Part shown: positions 1 to 8,099 of the stretch, in pieces
Numbering within the stretch: the stretch's first letter is position 1
Layout: each line of letters starts with the position of its first letter
Assembly (NCBI GenBank): GCA_027038275.1
Contig: JALVXC010000104.1
Coordinates: forward strand, 1 to 38,994
Origin: Campylobacteraceae bacterium
Lineage (GTDB): Bacteria > Campylobacterota > Campylobacteria > Campylobacterales > Sulfurovaceae
DNA length: 38,994 nt
Reading direction: 5' to 3'
Position numbers and translations under genes: made by a program
The notes under the pieces: generated by a model
What the model was told of the DNA's origin: nothing
What the model saw: only the letters and a program-made list of their open reading frames with translations
The model's database searches: none

Positions 1-139
1 GAGACTTGGGCTGTTTTTTACTATTAGCTTTTTTTGTATTTTATATTACTTTAAGGGTTTTGGGAACTTTTTTTAGTTGATTCGCTTGGATAGGGGTGGT
101 TTGGGTGGTATAGTTAGAATTTCTGATTAAAGAAATCCT

Positions 140-166
140 TAGATTGACAAATCTAGCCCTTTTTTA
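140..166 (+). terminator. Terminator-like hairpin of an upstream gene
   Basis: A 6-bp stem TAGATT/AATCTA with loop GACA (140-155) is followed by GCCC and a run of T (161-165). A further ATTTCT/AGAAAT repeat lies just before it. This fits a rho-independent terminator for a gene ending left of the window. No gene is seen in positions 1-257. Confidence 0.45.
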
Positions 167-186
167 TATACTAATTAATTTTTTTT

Positions 187-216
187 GTTCGATGAAATCG
201 AACCTACGGTTTTTTT
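187..216 (+). terminator. Hairpin plus T-tract before prfB
   Basis: A perfect stem GTTCGAT/ATCGAAC with loop GAA (187-203) overlaps a second small stem AACC-tac-GGTT (201-211), which runs into TTTTTT. It most likely ends upstream transcription, but it lies only about 40 bases before the prfB start, so it could also act as a leader element. The prfB promoter must lie downstream of it or read through it. Confidence 0.5.
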
Positions 217-257
217 AGCTAAAATACGTCATACTTTATAGAGAATGGATTTAACTA

Positions 258-1352
258 ATGGACGCATATGAGTATAGTGAACTTTTAAAAAAACTTACTA
301 TTAAAATGGAAAATATAAAAAATATTGTTAAACCTGATAATATTATTTCACGTTTAGATGAGATTAATGAGATGCAACAAGATGCAGACTTCTGGAGTGA
401 TGCAAAGAGGGCTTCTGTTGTTTCACAAGAGAAGACAAAACTAGAACGTATACTTGAAAAATATGAACAAGCACATGCTTCTGTCTATGATGCTGTAGAG
501 TATTTTGAGATGGCAAAGGCAGAGTCAGATGAAGAGACACTAGAGATGCTTTATGATGAAGCAGATAGTTTAAATGAGAGTATCAAAGCTTTAGAGGTTC
601 AAATGATGCTTAGTGGTGAACATGACTCAAATAATGCTATTGTCTCTATTCACCCTGGAGCTGGTGGAACTGAGTCGCAAGATTGGGCTAGTATGCTCTA
701 TAGAATGTATCTACGTTGGGCAGAACGTAAAGGGTTTAAAGTTGAAGAACTTGATTATCAGGCAGGTGATGAAGCAGGTATTAAAGATGTGAGTTTTATT
801 ATCAAGGGTGAGAATGCTTATGGGTATTTAAAAGTTGAAAATGGTATTCACCGTTTAGTTCGTATCTCCCCGTTTGATTCTAATGCTAAGCGTCACACCT
901 CTTTTTCATCTGTAATGGTCTCTCCAGAGATTGATGATGATGTCGATATAGTTATTGAAGATAAGGATATACGGATAGATACTTACCGTGCAAGTGGTGC
1001 AGGAGGACAGCATGTTAATAAAACAGAGAGTGCTATTCGTATTACTCATATTGAGACAAATATAGTTGTTCAGTGCCAAAATGATAGAAGTCAACACAAA
1101 AACAAAGCAACAGCTATGAAGATGTTAAAGTCGCGTCTCTATGAGTATGAGATGGAGAAGAAACAAGCTAAACTAGATGGGGTAGAGAAGAGTGATATAG
1201 GGTGGGGACATCAGATTCGCTCTTATGTTTTAGCTCCTTATCAACAGATAAAAGATACACGAAGCAATATACCATATTCAAATGTGGATGCTATTCTTGA
1301 TGGTGACCTTGATAAGCTAATAGAGGGTGTCTTAATTTCTCAATCAATTTAG
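258..1352 (+). CDS. prfB: Peptide chain release factor 2 (RF2)
   Basis: RF2 recognises UGA and UAA stop codons in the ribosomal A site and triggers peptide release. The 364-residue length is normal. The SPF tripeptide (about residues 204-206), which reads the stop codon in RF2, and the universal GGQ catalytic motif (249-251) are both present, followed by the conserved basic C-terminal region. The gene is one uninterrupted frame. The usual programmed +1 frameshift near codon 25, with an in-frame UGA after an SD-like run, is absent, so RF2 does not autoregulate by frameshifting here. The RBS upstream of ATG 258 is weak. The next gene starts 18 bases after the stop. Confidence 0.97.
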   Translation: MDAYEYSELLKKLTIKMENIKNIVKPDNIISRLDEINEMQQDADFWSDAKRASVVSQEKTKLERILEKYEQAHASVYDAVEYFEMAKAESDEETLEMLYDEADSLNESIKALEVQMMLSGEHDSNNAIVSIHPGAGGTESQDWASMLYRMYLRWAERKGFKVEELDYQAGDEAGIKDVSFIIKGENAYGYLKVENGIHRLVRISPFDSNAKRHTSFSSVMVSPEIDDDVDIVIEDKDIRIDTYRASGAGGQHVNKTESAIRITHIETNIVVQCQNDRSQHKNKATAMKMLKSRLYEYEMEKKQAKLDGVEKSDIGWGHQIRSYVLAPYQQIKDTRSNIPYSNVDAILDGDLDKLIEGVLISQSI

Positions 1353-1370
1353 TATATATGTGGAGATACA

Positions 1371-2390
1371 ATGAAAAAAATTTTAATTTTAGTGCTTTTT
1401 AATATTAATTTAGTGCTTTATGCCAATGAACCTATCTATACAGATGCAAAAGTAGCAATACAGATGATAGGAAAGAACAATACTGTTTTTATATCAACAG
1501 AGAAGATGAAAAATATAATTAGAGGGAGTAGAACAATTAATATTTCTTCTCTATTCTCCTCCTCAATTTTAGGAAAGATGCCTTGTTCCCCTCTCTATAG
1601 TTGTCCTATGGAAGTAGAGAAACAACTTTCAAAATTTGGGATAAAGAGAGATGATTTTTTAGTACTATATGACAATAGCTTTGGAGTCTATGCCTCAACT
1701 CTTTATACTCTACTTGAGAGTTTAGGTCATCAGAACATGACTATTTTAAATGGAGGTGTAGAGTCAATTTTAAAAATTGACCCCAATCAGAAGCTTTATG
1801 ATAAGTATATGAATGAGATTACTAACTTAACAAAAAAAGAGGAATCATCAATAAAAGATATTCAAAAAAAGTTAGATATTTTAAAGCCTCATCTATTGAT
1901 TCAGAAACAATCTTTAAAGTTAAGCAAAAGTGTAAAAAAAGATAGTTATCAAATTAAAAAGGGTAATTTAAATTTTTTGCTCTCTGTTAATGGTTTAAAA
2001 GAGCTAGTATCAAGAGTAGAAGCAGGTGATAAAAATATTACTATTGTAGATAGTTGTCCTATGGTTGATATTGTAGGAGATAGATATGGTAGTTATGAAG
2101 TAGGTGTTACTCCTTTTAGTTGGAAAAAACTTATTGAAGTAGGAGAGAATAAAATAAAATCTAAAGAGGAGTTAAATACTCTATTTAAGTCGTTTCCAAA
2201 AGAGAGACAGTATGCTCTATATTGTATGGAAAATAGTAATAAAGCTCTTTTTATGATGACAGTAATGCGTTATATCGGTTTTAATAAGATAAAAGCATTT
2301 ACAGGTAATTGGAGTGTTTGGACAAGAGATAAAGTGCTAGAGGCAGATTCTATTAAAAAAGCTGACAAAATTTACATAAAGGAGAAGTAG
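1371..2390 (+). CDS. Exported protein with two rhodanese-like domains
   Basis: A 339-residue protein with a signal peptide (MKKILILVLFNINLVLYA, cleavage near residue 18) and two rhodanese-like units, suggesting a periplasmic sulfurtransferase or sulfur-binding protein. The first unit (about 35-140) has the rhodanese ending LLESLGHQNMTILNGG, but its active-site loop reads YDNSFG with no cysteine. The second (about 205-325) has YCMENSNKA at that position, so only this domain could form a persulfide, and ends in a typical TGNWSVW segment. Two CP pairs (SCPM, DSCPM) may be structural or redox cysteines. It ends by sharing one base with the next GTG start, so the two are probably co-transcribed. 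The substrate cannot be told from sequence. Confidence 0.72.
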   Translation: MKKILILVLFNINLVLYANEPIYTDAKVAIQMIGKNNTVFISTEKMKNIIRGSRTINISSLFSSSILGKMPCSPLYSCPMEVEKQLSKFGIKRDDFLVLYDNSFGVYASTLYTLLESLGHQNMTILNGGVESILKIDPNQKLYDKYMNEITNLTKKEESSIKDIQKKLDILKPHLLIQKQSLKLSKSVKKDSYQIKKGNLNFLLSVNGLKELVSRVEAGDKNITIVDSCPMVDIVGDRYGSYEVGVTPFSWKKLIEVGENKIKSKEELNTLFKSFPKERQYALYCMENSNKALFMMTVMRYIGFNKIKAFTGNWSVWTRDKVLEADSIKKADKIYIKEK

Positions 2391-2851
2391 TGCAAGAGTT
2401 TAAAGAGATAGAGGCAGAAGAGGATTTAGAGAACTTTATTAAAGTAGTATTTAATACCGAGTTAAAGGTCTCTGGTGGTTGGGGATATAGTAAATCTTTA
2501 GCAACTATTATAGAGCAAAGCAATGATAGCTCTGTTGCTCAAATAGAGTTTACCTTAGCAACGATGAGAGCCTATTTGGAGATGAATATGACTTTAGATG
2601 AAGATGAACGTTATGGAGCAATAAAGCTAAATGAGCTTTCAAGAGTAAAAGAGGGTGAGTATGAGAAGGTTACTTATGAAGTATCTGCTATAAGGGAGCT
2701 AGAGTATAAAGAGTTTATTAATGAATATAAAGAGAATTTTAAAAAAGCTGATTTTGATATGAGTGAACATTTTAATCGACGAAAAGAGGCAACATTAAAA
2801 AGAGAGGTGATTTATTGGTTTAAAATAGTAACTATGGAAAAAATTAGGTAA
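2390..2851 (+). CDS. Conserved hypothetical protein
   Basis: A 153-residue protein starting at GTG 2390, which overlaps the preceding stop by one base and has a good AAGGAGA RBS inside the upstream gene. It has no signal peptide or membrane segment, so it is probably cytoplasmic. It is acidic, with helix-rich Glu/Lys content and no motif I recognise. Tight coupling to the rhodanese-like gene is the only clue to its role. Confidence 0.6.
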   Translation: MQEFKEIEAEEDLENFIKVVFNTELKVSGGWGYSKSLATIIEQSNDSSVAQIEFTLATMRAYLEMNMTLDEDERYGAIKLNELSRVKEGEYEKVTYEVSAIRELEYKEFINEYKENFKKADFDMSEHFNRRKEATLKREVIYWFKIVTMEKIR

Positions 2852-2879
2852 AATACATAAAAAAATAAGTGATAATATT

Positions 2880-3743
2880 ATGAAACAGATAGAACTTGCC
2901 CACTCCCCTGATGCTGATGATATTTTTATGTACTTTGCCATTAAATTTGGTTGGGTTGATACTAAAGATTATGAGTTTACTAATATAGGGTTAGATATAG
3001 AGACACTTAATGTAGAGGCTCTTAAAGGTACTTACGATGTAACTGCCATTAGCTTTGGAGTCTACCCATTAATTAAAGATGAGTATGCACTACTTAGAAC
3101 AGCTGTTAGTTTTGGTAATGGTTATGGACCAAAACTCATAAAACGAAAAGATAAAAAATTAAAACGAAACTTCAAAGTAGCACTTTCAGGAAAATACACT
3201 ACAAATGCAATGCTCTTTAGACTTTACTACCCTAAAGCTAGACCTATTTATATGGATTTTTTAGAGATTGAAGAGGCTGTTATAAGTGGTGAAGTAGATG
3301 CAGGAGTGCTTATTCATGAGTCTATTTTAGATTTTGATAGCTCGTTAGAGGTTGAAAAAGAGATATGGGATATTTGGGTAGAGTTTGTAGGTGAGGGGTT
3401 TCCTCTGCCTCTTGGTGGTATGGCTATTCGTCGTTCACTCCCTTTAAATCGTGCTATTGAGATTGAAAATATACTTATAGAAGGTGTTAAGGTTGCTAAT
3501 GAGAAAAAAGAGGAGTTATGTAAAAGGCTTGAAGAGGAGAAACTAGTAAGAATCTCTGATGAGATGTTAACAAAATATCTTGATATGTATGCCTCTGATG
3601 AGTCAGTTGAGCTTAGTGAGGTGCAATTAAAAGCGTTAGATAAACTTTATGAACTAGGGTTCAAGAATGGAATTTTTTCTGAACCTATTAAGATAAAGGA
3701 GTATTTGATTCCTATAGAGTATGAGACTTTGAGGAGTAGTTAA
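2880..3743 (+). CDS. mqnD: 1,4-dihydroxy-6-naphthoate synthase (MqnD)
   Basis: MqnD converts cyclic dehypoxanthinyl futalosine to 1,4-dihydroxy-6-naphthoate in the futalosine route to menaquinone, the route used across Campylobacterota. The 287-residue protein has the periplasmic-binding-protein-like fold. The N-terminal HSPDADDIFMYFA corresponds to the family SPCPNDTFIF.A segment, the substrate loop has SFGVYP, and IHES (His146) matches the family's catalytic histidine segment. There is no signal peptide, as expected for a cytosolic enzyme. MqnA, a paralogue of the same fold, is the main alternative; the IHES segment favours MqnD. The lipoprotein gene follows after 3 bases. Confidence 0.85.
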   Translation: MKQIELAHSPDADDIFMYFAIKFGWVDTKDYEFTNIGLDIETLNVEALKGTYDVTAISFGVYPLIKDEYALLRTAVSFGNGYGPKLIKRKDKKLKRNFKVALSGKYTTNAMLFRLYYPKARPIYMDFLEIEEAVISGEVDAGVLIHESILDFDSSLEVEKEIWDIWVEFVGEGFPLPLGGMAIRRSLPLNRAIEIENILIEGVKVANEKKEELCKRLEEEKLVRISDEMLTKYLDMYASDESVELSEVQLKALDKLYELGFKNGIFSEPIKIKEYLIPIEYETLRSS

Positions 3744-3746
3744 ATT

Positions 3747-4163
3747 ATGAAAAAATATCTATATTTATTTTTTTTAATCTTCTTTATTGCTTGTGAAGAG
3801 AAGAGAAAACCAAACATTATTATAAGTTCAGATTTAGAGCTACCTATAAGTTGCATGAAACTCAATAGGTTAGGTGATAAAGAGTTAATAAATAGTTTAG
3901 ATAAACTATATGATTTTAATGAGAGCTGTGCTTTAACTTTAACACTATCGTCTAAAAAAGATATTGTCTGTAATAGTACTAGTAATGTAATGAGCAAAAA
4001 CATGGGTAAATTTCCAAAAAGTTTTTTAAAGCTAGAGCTCCGTAAAGGTATGAGAGTAGAGTATTCATACTATATTGACCTCTACTCTAATGTAGATGAA
4101 GATGATGTTAAAGAGGGCTTTGCTCAATTGAAAAGAGATTTATTGTGTAGAGTATCTCAATAA
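3747..4163 (+). CDS. Small lipoprotein of unknown function
   Basis: A 138-residue protein with a lipoprotein signal: a hydrophobic stretch ending FFIAC, lipidated Cys16, then charged EEKRK. The mature part contains further cysteines (near 36, 54, 67 and 134) that could form disulfides. No known domain is recognised. It starts 3 bases after mqnD stops, so it probably shares its transcript, but there is no evident link to menaquinone synthesis. Confidence 0.65.
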   Translation: MKKYLYLFFLIFFIACEEKRKPNIIISSDLELPISCMKLNRLGDKELINSLDKLYDFNESCALTLTLSSKKDIVCNSTSNVMSKNMGKFPKSFLKLELRKGMRVEYSYYIDLYSNVDEDDVKEGFAQLKRDLLCRVSQ

Positions 4164-4206
4164 CTTTTTTGATATAATTCATAGAAATGAATTTTGGAGA
4201 AAAATA

Positions 4207-4500
4207 ATGACAATAACAAAACGTGTAACATTTATAGCAAAAGATGATGAGACAAGTATAGCAAAACTCAAAGAGTTGTTAACCGCAATGGTAAAACCAA
4301 GCAAGGCTGAAAAAGGGGTGATTTTTTATGAGATTTTTCAGTACAAAGATAATCCTAGAAAGTTTATGGCGTATGAGTCTTGGGAGAGCGAAGAGGCTTT
4401 AGATGGACATAAGGCGAGTGAACATTATGCAATTTATAAATCAAGTTATGAACCATACTGTGAGCATAAATATACCAATGAATTAGAGGTTTTAGGATAG
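4207..4500 (+). CDS. ABM-domain protein, LsrG-like (candidate phospho-AI-2 isomerase)
   Basis: A 97-residue protein of the antibiotic-biosynthesis-monooxygenase (ABM) ferredoxin-like fold: an N-terminal strand TKRVTFIAK, the central FYEIFQYKDNPRKFMAYESWES segment, and a histidine pair in HKASEHY. Small ABM proteins include quinol monooxygenases (YgiN) and LsrG, the 96-residue isomerase of phospho-AI-2. Sequence alone does not separate these. Context does, because it is followed with no gap by a class II aldolase and then an LsrK kinase, so an LsrG-like isomerase role is inferred. The start has a GGAGA RBS, and a likely promoter region (GATATAATTCA) lies at 4169-4180. Confidence 0.72.
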   Translation: MTITKRVTFIAKDDETSIAKLKELLTAMVKPSKAEKGVIFYEIFQYKDNPRKFMAYESWESEEALDGHKASEHYAIYKSSYEPYCEHKYTNELEVLG

Positions 4501-5679
4501 ATGGAAAATCTATGGAACGATAAAGAGGCAAGTGGCTATAAGAGTGACTTAGAACTGCGTGTCTACTCCTCAAATCTGCTTGGTCGAAGTGATGAGTTAG
4601 TACTTCATGGTGGAGGGAATACCTCTGTTAAGAGTGAGGTAGATGGTGAAGAGATACTCTATGTTAAAGGTTCTGGTTGGGATTTAGCAACTATTAAAGC
4701 TGAAGGGTTTGCACCTGTTAAACTCTCTTCTCTTTTAGATATGGCAGAGCTTGAAGAGTTGAGCGATACCGACATGGTAGCAGGACAAAAGAGAGCAATG
4801 ATTGATAGCTCTGCACCTAACCCATCTGTTGAGGCAATTTTACATGCACTTATTCCCTTTAAGTTTGTTGACCATACTCATGCTGATGCTATTGTAACAA
4901 TTACAAATTCAGTTCATGGTAGAGAGCATATTGAGAGGCTCTATCCTAACTTTTTGGTTGTTCCTTATATTATGCCAGGGTTTGTTTTGGCTCATGAGAT
5001 ATATAAGATGACACGAGAGTTTGATTGGGAGAGTTGTGAGGGTATTATTTTGCTTAATCATGGGATTTTTACATTTGATAATAGTGCTAAAAACTCTTAT
5101 AGTAAAATGATAAAGGCTGTAAGTTTAGCTGAAAATTTTTTACATAAAAATGCTGATATTTCATTTGATAAAATCGAACCTACAGGTTTTGATATGCAGG
5201 AGTTTAAGCATAAAATAAAAGATATAAAAGAGCATAAAGTTGTTCTTAAGCTTAACCAAACACAACTAGCGCTTAACTATGCTTCTAACCCTTATTTAGA
5301 GGAGTTTGCTACTCGTGGTGTTTTAACACCAGAGCATATTCTTCGTACTAAACACCAACCACTTATTGTTGAGAACAATAACTTAGATGAGAGGCTAGAG
5401 GAGTTTGTAGAGGGCTACAGAGACTATTTTGAAACTTTTGCAAAACCTAATATGATTATGCTTAACCCTGCTCCTAACTATGCTGTAGTTCAGGGGTTTG
5501 GGGTTATCTCTATTGGAAAAGATGAGAAAGAGGCAAATATTATTAATGATATTGTTGAGCATACTATGTTGGCTGTTATGAGAGCCGATAAGCTTGGGGG
5601 GTATGAGTCAATTTCCTTAGAAGATAGTTTTGCTATGGAGTATTGGGAACTAGAACAGGCAAAATTACGGAAAAAATAA
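4501..5679 (+). CDS. Class II aldolase (RhaD/YuxG-type aldolase domain)
   Basis: A 392-residue zinc-type class II aldolase/adducin-family protein, expected to cleave a phosphorylated or free keto-sugar by retro-aldol reaction, often yielding DHAP. Visible motifs are VLHGGGNTSVK (phosphate/substrate loop, 34-44), PSVEA (candidate catalytic Glu111), metal-binding DHTHADA (His125, His127) and NHGIFTF (His187). It resembles the aldolase half of the bifunctional rhamnulose-1-phosphate aldolase/dehydrogenase proteins but ends before any short-chain dehydrogenase domain. The start codon directly follows the upstream stop, with an AGGA RBS. Pairing with LsrK suggests a five-carbon substrate, but specificity cannot be read from sequence. 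Confidence 0.85.
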   Translation: MENLWNDKEASGYKSDLELRVYSSNLLGRSDELVLHGGGNTSVKSEVDGEEILYVKGSGWDLATIKAEGFAPVKLSSLLDMAELEELSDTDMVAGQKRAMIDSSAPNPSVEAILHALIPFKFVDHTHADAIVTITNSVHGREHIERLYPNFLVVPYIMPGFVLAHEIYKMTREFDWESCEGIILLNHGIFTFDNSAKNSYSKMIKAVSLAENFLHKNADISFDKIEPTGFDMQEFKHKIKDIKEHKVVLKLNQTQLALNYASNPYLEEFATRGVLTPEHILRTKHQPLIVENNNLDERLEEFVEGYRDYFETFAKPNMIMLNPAPNYAVVQGFGVISIGKDEKEANIINDIVEHTMLAVMRADKLGGYESISLEDSFAMEYWELEQAKLRKK

Positions 5680-5697
5680 AATTTGGTTGTGGGGTGA

Positions 5698-5767
5698 GGG
5701 TAGACACATTGGTCTACCCCTACATTTTCATAAATTGACCCGTAGGGGCAGGCCAATGTGTCTGCCC
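5698..5767. repeat. GC-rich 26-bp inverted repeat between aldolase and lsrK
   Basis: The arms 5698-5723 and 5742-5767 are reverse complements at 23 of 26 positions, with an 18-bp spacer. Each arm also folds on itself: the left as GGGTAGAC/GTCTACCC around ACATTG, the right as GGGCAG/CTGCCC. The element can therefore form one long hairpin or two short ones. Its base composition is far richer in GC than its surroundings, and all three arm mismatches keep G:U pairing possible on one strand. It looks like a mobile palindromic unit (REP/MITE-like) or an intra-operon attenuator. Confidence 0.8.
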
Positions 5768-5808
5768 ATAATATCCAAATATGAAATAATATAAAATAGG
5801 AAAACAAA

Positions 5809-7362
5809 ATGCAATACCTAATGGCAATAGACGCAGGAACAGGTTCAGTTCGTGCTGTAATTTTTGATGATGAGGGACACCAAATCTCTGTAGCAAGTCG
5901 TGAATGGACGCATTTAGAGGTTGAGGGTGTTCCTAACTCTATGGGCTTTGATACTAAGAAAAATTGGGAACTAGCAAAAGAGTGTATTAAAGAGGCTAAG
6001 GCTTTAGCAGGTTTAATGCCAGAGCATATTGTAGCCGTCTCTGCAACCTCTATGCGTGAGGGTATTGTACTTTATGACAAAGAGGGTAAAGAGCTTTGGG
6101 CAGTTGCCAATGTGGATGCTCGTGCTTCAGATGAAGTAAAGTACCTTAAAGAGCATTTTAAAGGAGTTGAAGAGGAGTTCTATGCTATCTCTGGGCAGAC
6201 CTTTGCGTTGGGAGCTTTGCCTCGTCTGTTATGGCTTAAAAACCATGAGCCTGAACTCTATGAGAGGGTAGCCTATATCTCTATGATTAGCGATTGGGTT
6301 TTGGCTAAACTCTCTGGAGTTATTGCAACAGAGCCAAGCAATGGTGGAACTACAGGGATTTTCTCTCTAAAAGAGCGTCAATGGGTCAAGGAGATGGCTA
6401 GAGGTGTTTGGCTAAAAGATGACATCTTCCCTCCTGTTTATGAGACAGGTACAGTTATTGGCAATGTTATAGATGAGAGTTCTGGACTTCATAGCTCTAC
6501 TAAAGTGGTTATGGGTGGAGGTGATGTTCAGTTAGGTAGTGCTGGTTTAGGAGTAACAGAGCTTGGGCAGGTTGCCATTTTGGGTGGTTCTTTTTGGCAA
6601 CAGGTAGTCAATATTAAATCTCATACTAAACCACCTAAAGATATATCTATGCGTATTAATCCTCATGTAGTTGAGGGGCTTTCTCAAGCAGAGGGTATTA
6701 CCTTTTTCTCTGGTTTGGTTATGCGTTGGTTTAGAGATGCCTTTTGTGACATGGAGAAATTAGAGGCTAAAAAAAGAGGAGTTGATGCCTACACTATTTT
6801 GGAGGAGAAGGCAAAAGATGTCCCTGTTGGCTCTTATGGGATTATGCCTATATTTTCCGATGTTATGAACTATGGTAAGTGGTATCATGCTAGTCCTAGT
6901 TTTATTAACCTATCTATTGACCCTGCTATCTGTAATAAGGCTTCGATGTTTAGAGCGTTGGAGGAGAACGCTTGTATGGTCTCTACAATCAATCTAAAAA
7001 AGATAGAGGAGTTTACTCATATTAATGTAAAAGAGATAGTCTTTGCAGGTGGAGCTAGTAAGGGTGAGTTGTGGTGTCAAATTTTAGCAGATGTTACAGG
7101 GTGCAGAGTAAAAATCCCAAAAGTAACAGAGGCTACAGCTCTTGGTACTGCTATGGCTGCTGGAGTTGGGGCAGGGGTTTACAACTCCATCTCTAGTGCT
7201 GCTAAAAGGTTAGTACGTTGGGATAGGGAATACACTCCAAATCCTAAGAACTATAGAGCCTATCAAGCTCTACAAAAAAAGTGGCAAGAGGTTTATAAAA
7301 ATCAGTTGACATTAGTTGACAGAGGATTGACAAAAAGTATGTGGAAAGCACCAGGAGTTTAG
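5809..7362 (+). CDS. lsrK: Autoinducer-2 kinase (FGGY family)
   Basis: A 517-residue cytoplasmic sugar kinase of the FGGY family. From memory it follows enterobacterial LsrK closely end to end: DAGTGSVRAVIFD at the N-terminus, SMREGIVLYD, ANVDARAS, GGGDVQLG, MRWFRDAFC, the distinctive MPIFSDVMNYGKWYHASPS block, SFINLSIDP, and the C-terminal VDRGLTKSMWKAPG. LsrK phosphorylates DPD (AI-2) at C5 using ATP. No lsrACDB importer or lsrR is in the window, so the substrate may be internal DPD or a close relative. Start: ATG 5809 with an AGGA RBS. The FAH-family gene begins directly after the stop. Length and motifs are intact. Confidence 0.9.
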   Translation: MQYLMAIDAGTGSVRAVIFDDEGHQISVASREWTHLEVEGVPNSMGFDTKKNWELAKECIKEAKALAGLMPEHIVAVSATSMREGIVLYDKEGKELWAVANVDARASDEVKYLKEHFKGVEEEFYAISGQTFALGALPRLLWLKNHEPELYERVAYISMISDWVLAKLSGVIATEPSNGGTTGIFSLKERQWVKEMARGVWLKDDIFPPVYETGTVIGNVIDESSGLHSSTKVVMGGGDVQLGSAGLGVTELGQVAILGGSFWQQVVNIKSHTKPPKDISMRINPHVVEGLSQAEGITFFSGLVMRWFRDAFCDMEKLEAKKRGVDAYTILEEKAKDVPVGSYGIMPIFSDVMNYGKWYHASPSFINLSIDPAICNKASMFRALEENACMVSTINLKKIEEFTHINVKEIVFAGGASKGELWCQILADVTGCRVKIPKVTEATALGTAMAAGVGAGVYNSISSAAKRLVRWDREYTPNPKNYRAYQALQKKWQEVYKNQLTLVDRGLTKSMWKAPGV

Positions 7363-7971
7363 ATGAATAGTGTTATTTACAATGGTGACAAGGTAACACC
7401 AAGCAAAGTTGTCTGTGTTGGGCGAAACTATGTTGAACATATCGAAGAGTTGGGCAATGAGATACCTGAAAATATGGTTATTTTTAACAAACCAAACTCT
7501 GCTATAGCCAATGAGTTAAACTACTATGGAGAAGATTGTCGTTTTGAGGGTGAAATATCTTTTTTAATAGTAGGTGGCAAAATAGCAGGTGTAGGTTTTG
7601 GGCTTGATTTAACCCATGCTAAAACTCAAAACCAACTTAAAGCAAAAGGTCTACCTTGGGAGAGAGCAAAAGCCTTTAATGGTTCAGCTGTTTTTAGTGA
7701 GTTTATCTCTTTAAATGTATCATTAGACTCTTTAGAGATGAAACTCTATAGAAATGATAAGTTAGTACAGTTTGCAAACTATGAGTTGATGATGTATAAA
7801 CCATTAACTATAGTAGAGGAGATAGGTTCATTTATGAGCTTTGAAGATGGAGATATTGTTATGTCTGGAACTCCTAAAGGTGTAGGTACATACCAAAAAG
7901 GTGACAAATTTGTAGGGCAGATACTATCTAATGGTAGGATTTTAGTTGAAGGGAGTTGGGCTGTTAAATAA
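7363..7971 (+). CDS. Fumarylacetoacetate hydrolase (FAH) family protein, YcgM-like
   Basis: A 202-residue single-domain FAH-superfamily enzyme. Members bind Mg or Mn and hydrolyse or tautomerise beta-dicarbonyl compounds such as acylpyruvates or oxaloacetate. Motifs are CVGRNYVEHIEEL (His26), metal ligands in FEGEIS (Glu62, Glu64) and LDLTHAKTQ (Asp82), and the C-terminal SGTPKGVGTYQKGD segment. It begins immediately after the lsrK stop codon, so the two are co-translated. The LsrG product of phospho-AI-2 is a beta-diketone phosphate, which is chemically the type of compound FAH enzymes split; this link is inference. A housekeeping oxaloacetate tautomerase is the alternative. Confidence 0.85.
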   Translation: MNSVIYNGDKVTPSKVVCVGRNYVEHIEELGNEIPENMVIFNKPNSAIANELNYYGEDCRFEGEISFLIVGGKIAGVGFGLDLTHAKTQNQLKAKGLPWERAKAFNGSAVFSEFISLNVSLDSLEMKLYRNDKLVQFANYELMMYKPLTIVEEIGSFMSFEDGDIVMSGTPKGVGTYQKGDKFVGQILSNGRILVEGSWAVK

Positions 7972-7996
7972 TCTGTATTTTAGTGGTTTAAAATAA

Positions 7997-8011
7997 GCTC
8001 CAGAAAGGAGC
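7997..8011 (+). terminator. Small hairpin after the lsrK-FAH unit
   Basis: A perfect 5-bp stem GCTCC/GGAGC with loop AGAAA lies 26 bases after the FAH stop. No clear T-tract follows, so this is a weak terminator candidate between convergent units. Confidence 0.3.
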
Positions 8012-8099
8012 AATCTTAAAGACTAAATAAAGAGAATTTAGCAAATCCCAATTTTGATATGAGAAGTGACCTCTTGGTTTAAAGTTGTGTAGCATCTCT

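Noticed and set aside
906-1097. Antisense reading frame of 63 codons inside prfB
   Set aside because: It lies fully inside a confident gene in the opposite direction and has no RBS or family signature. The same applies to antisense frames inside soxC/soxD, lsrK, topA, enolase, the hybrid kinase and selO.
2880-3743. Calling this gene mqnA (chorismate dehydratase)
   Set aside because: MqnA and MqnD share the fold, but the HSPDADDIFMYFA start and the IHES catalytic segment match MqnD better.
3740-4003. Antisense hydrophobic reading frame over the lipoprotein gene
   Set aside because: Its hydrophobicity comes from the complement of Lys/Glu/Asn-rich codons. The plus-strand frame has a lipobox and correct gene spacing.
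5165-5190. Similarity of the segment around AAATCGAACCTAC to the terminator at 187-216
   Set aside because: The shared 13 bases lie inside the aldolase coding frame (DKIEPTGF), where the codons explain them. No hairpin partner is present, so this is probably chance.
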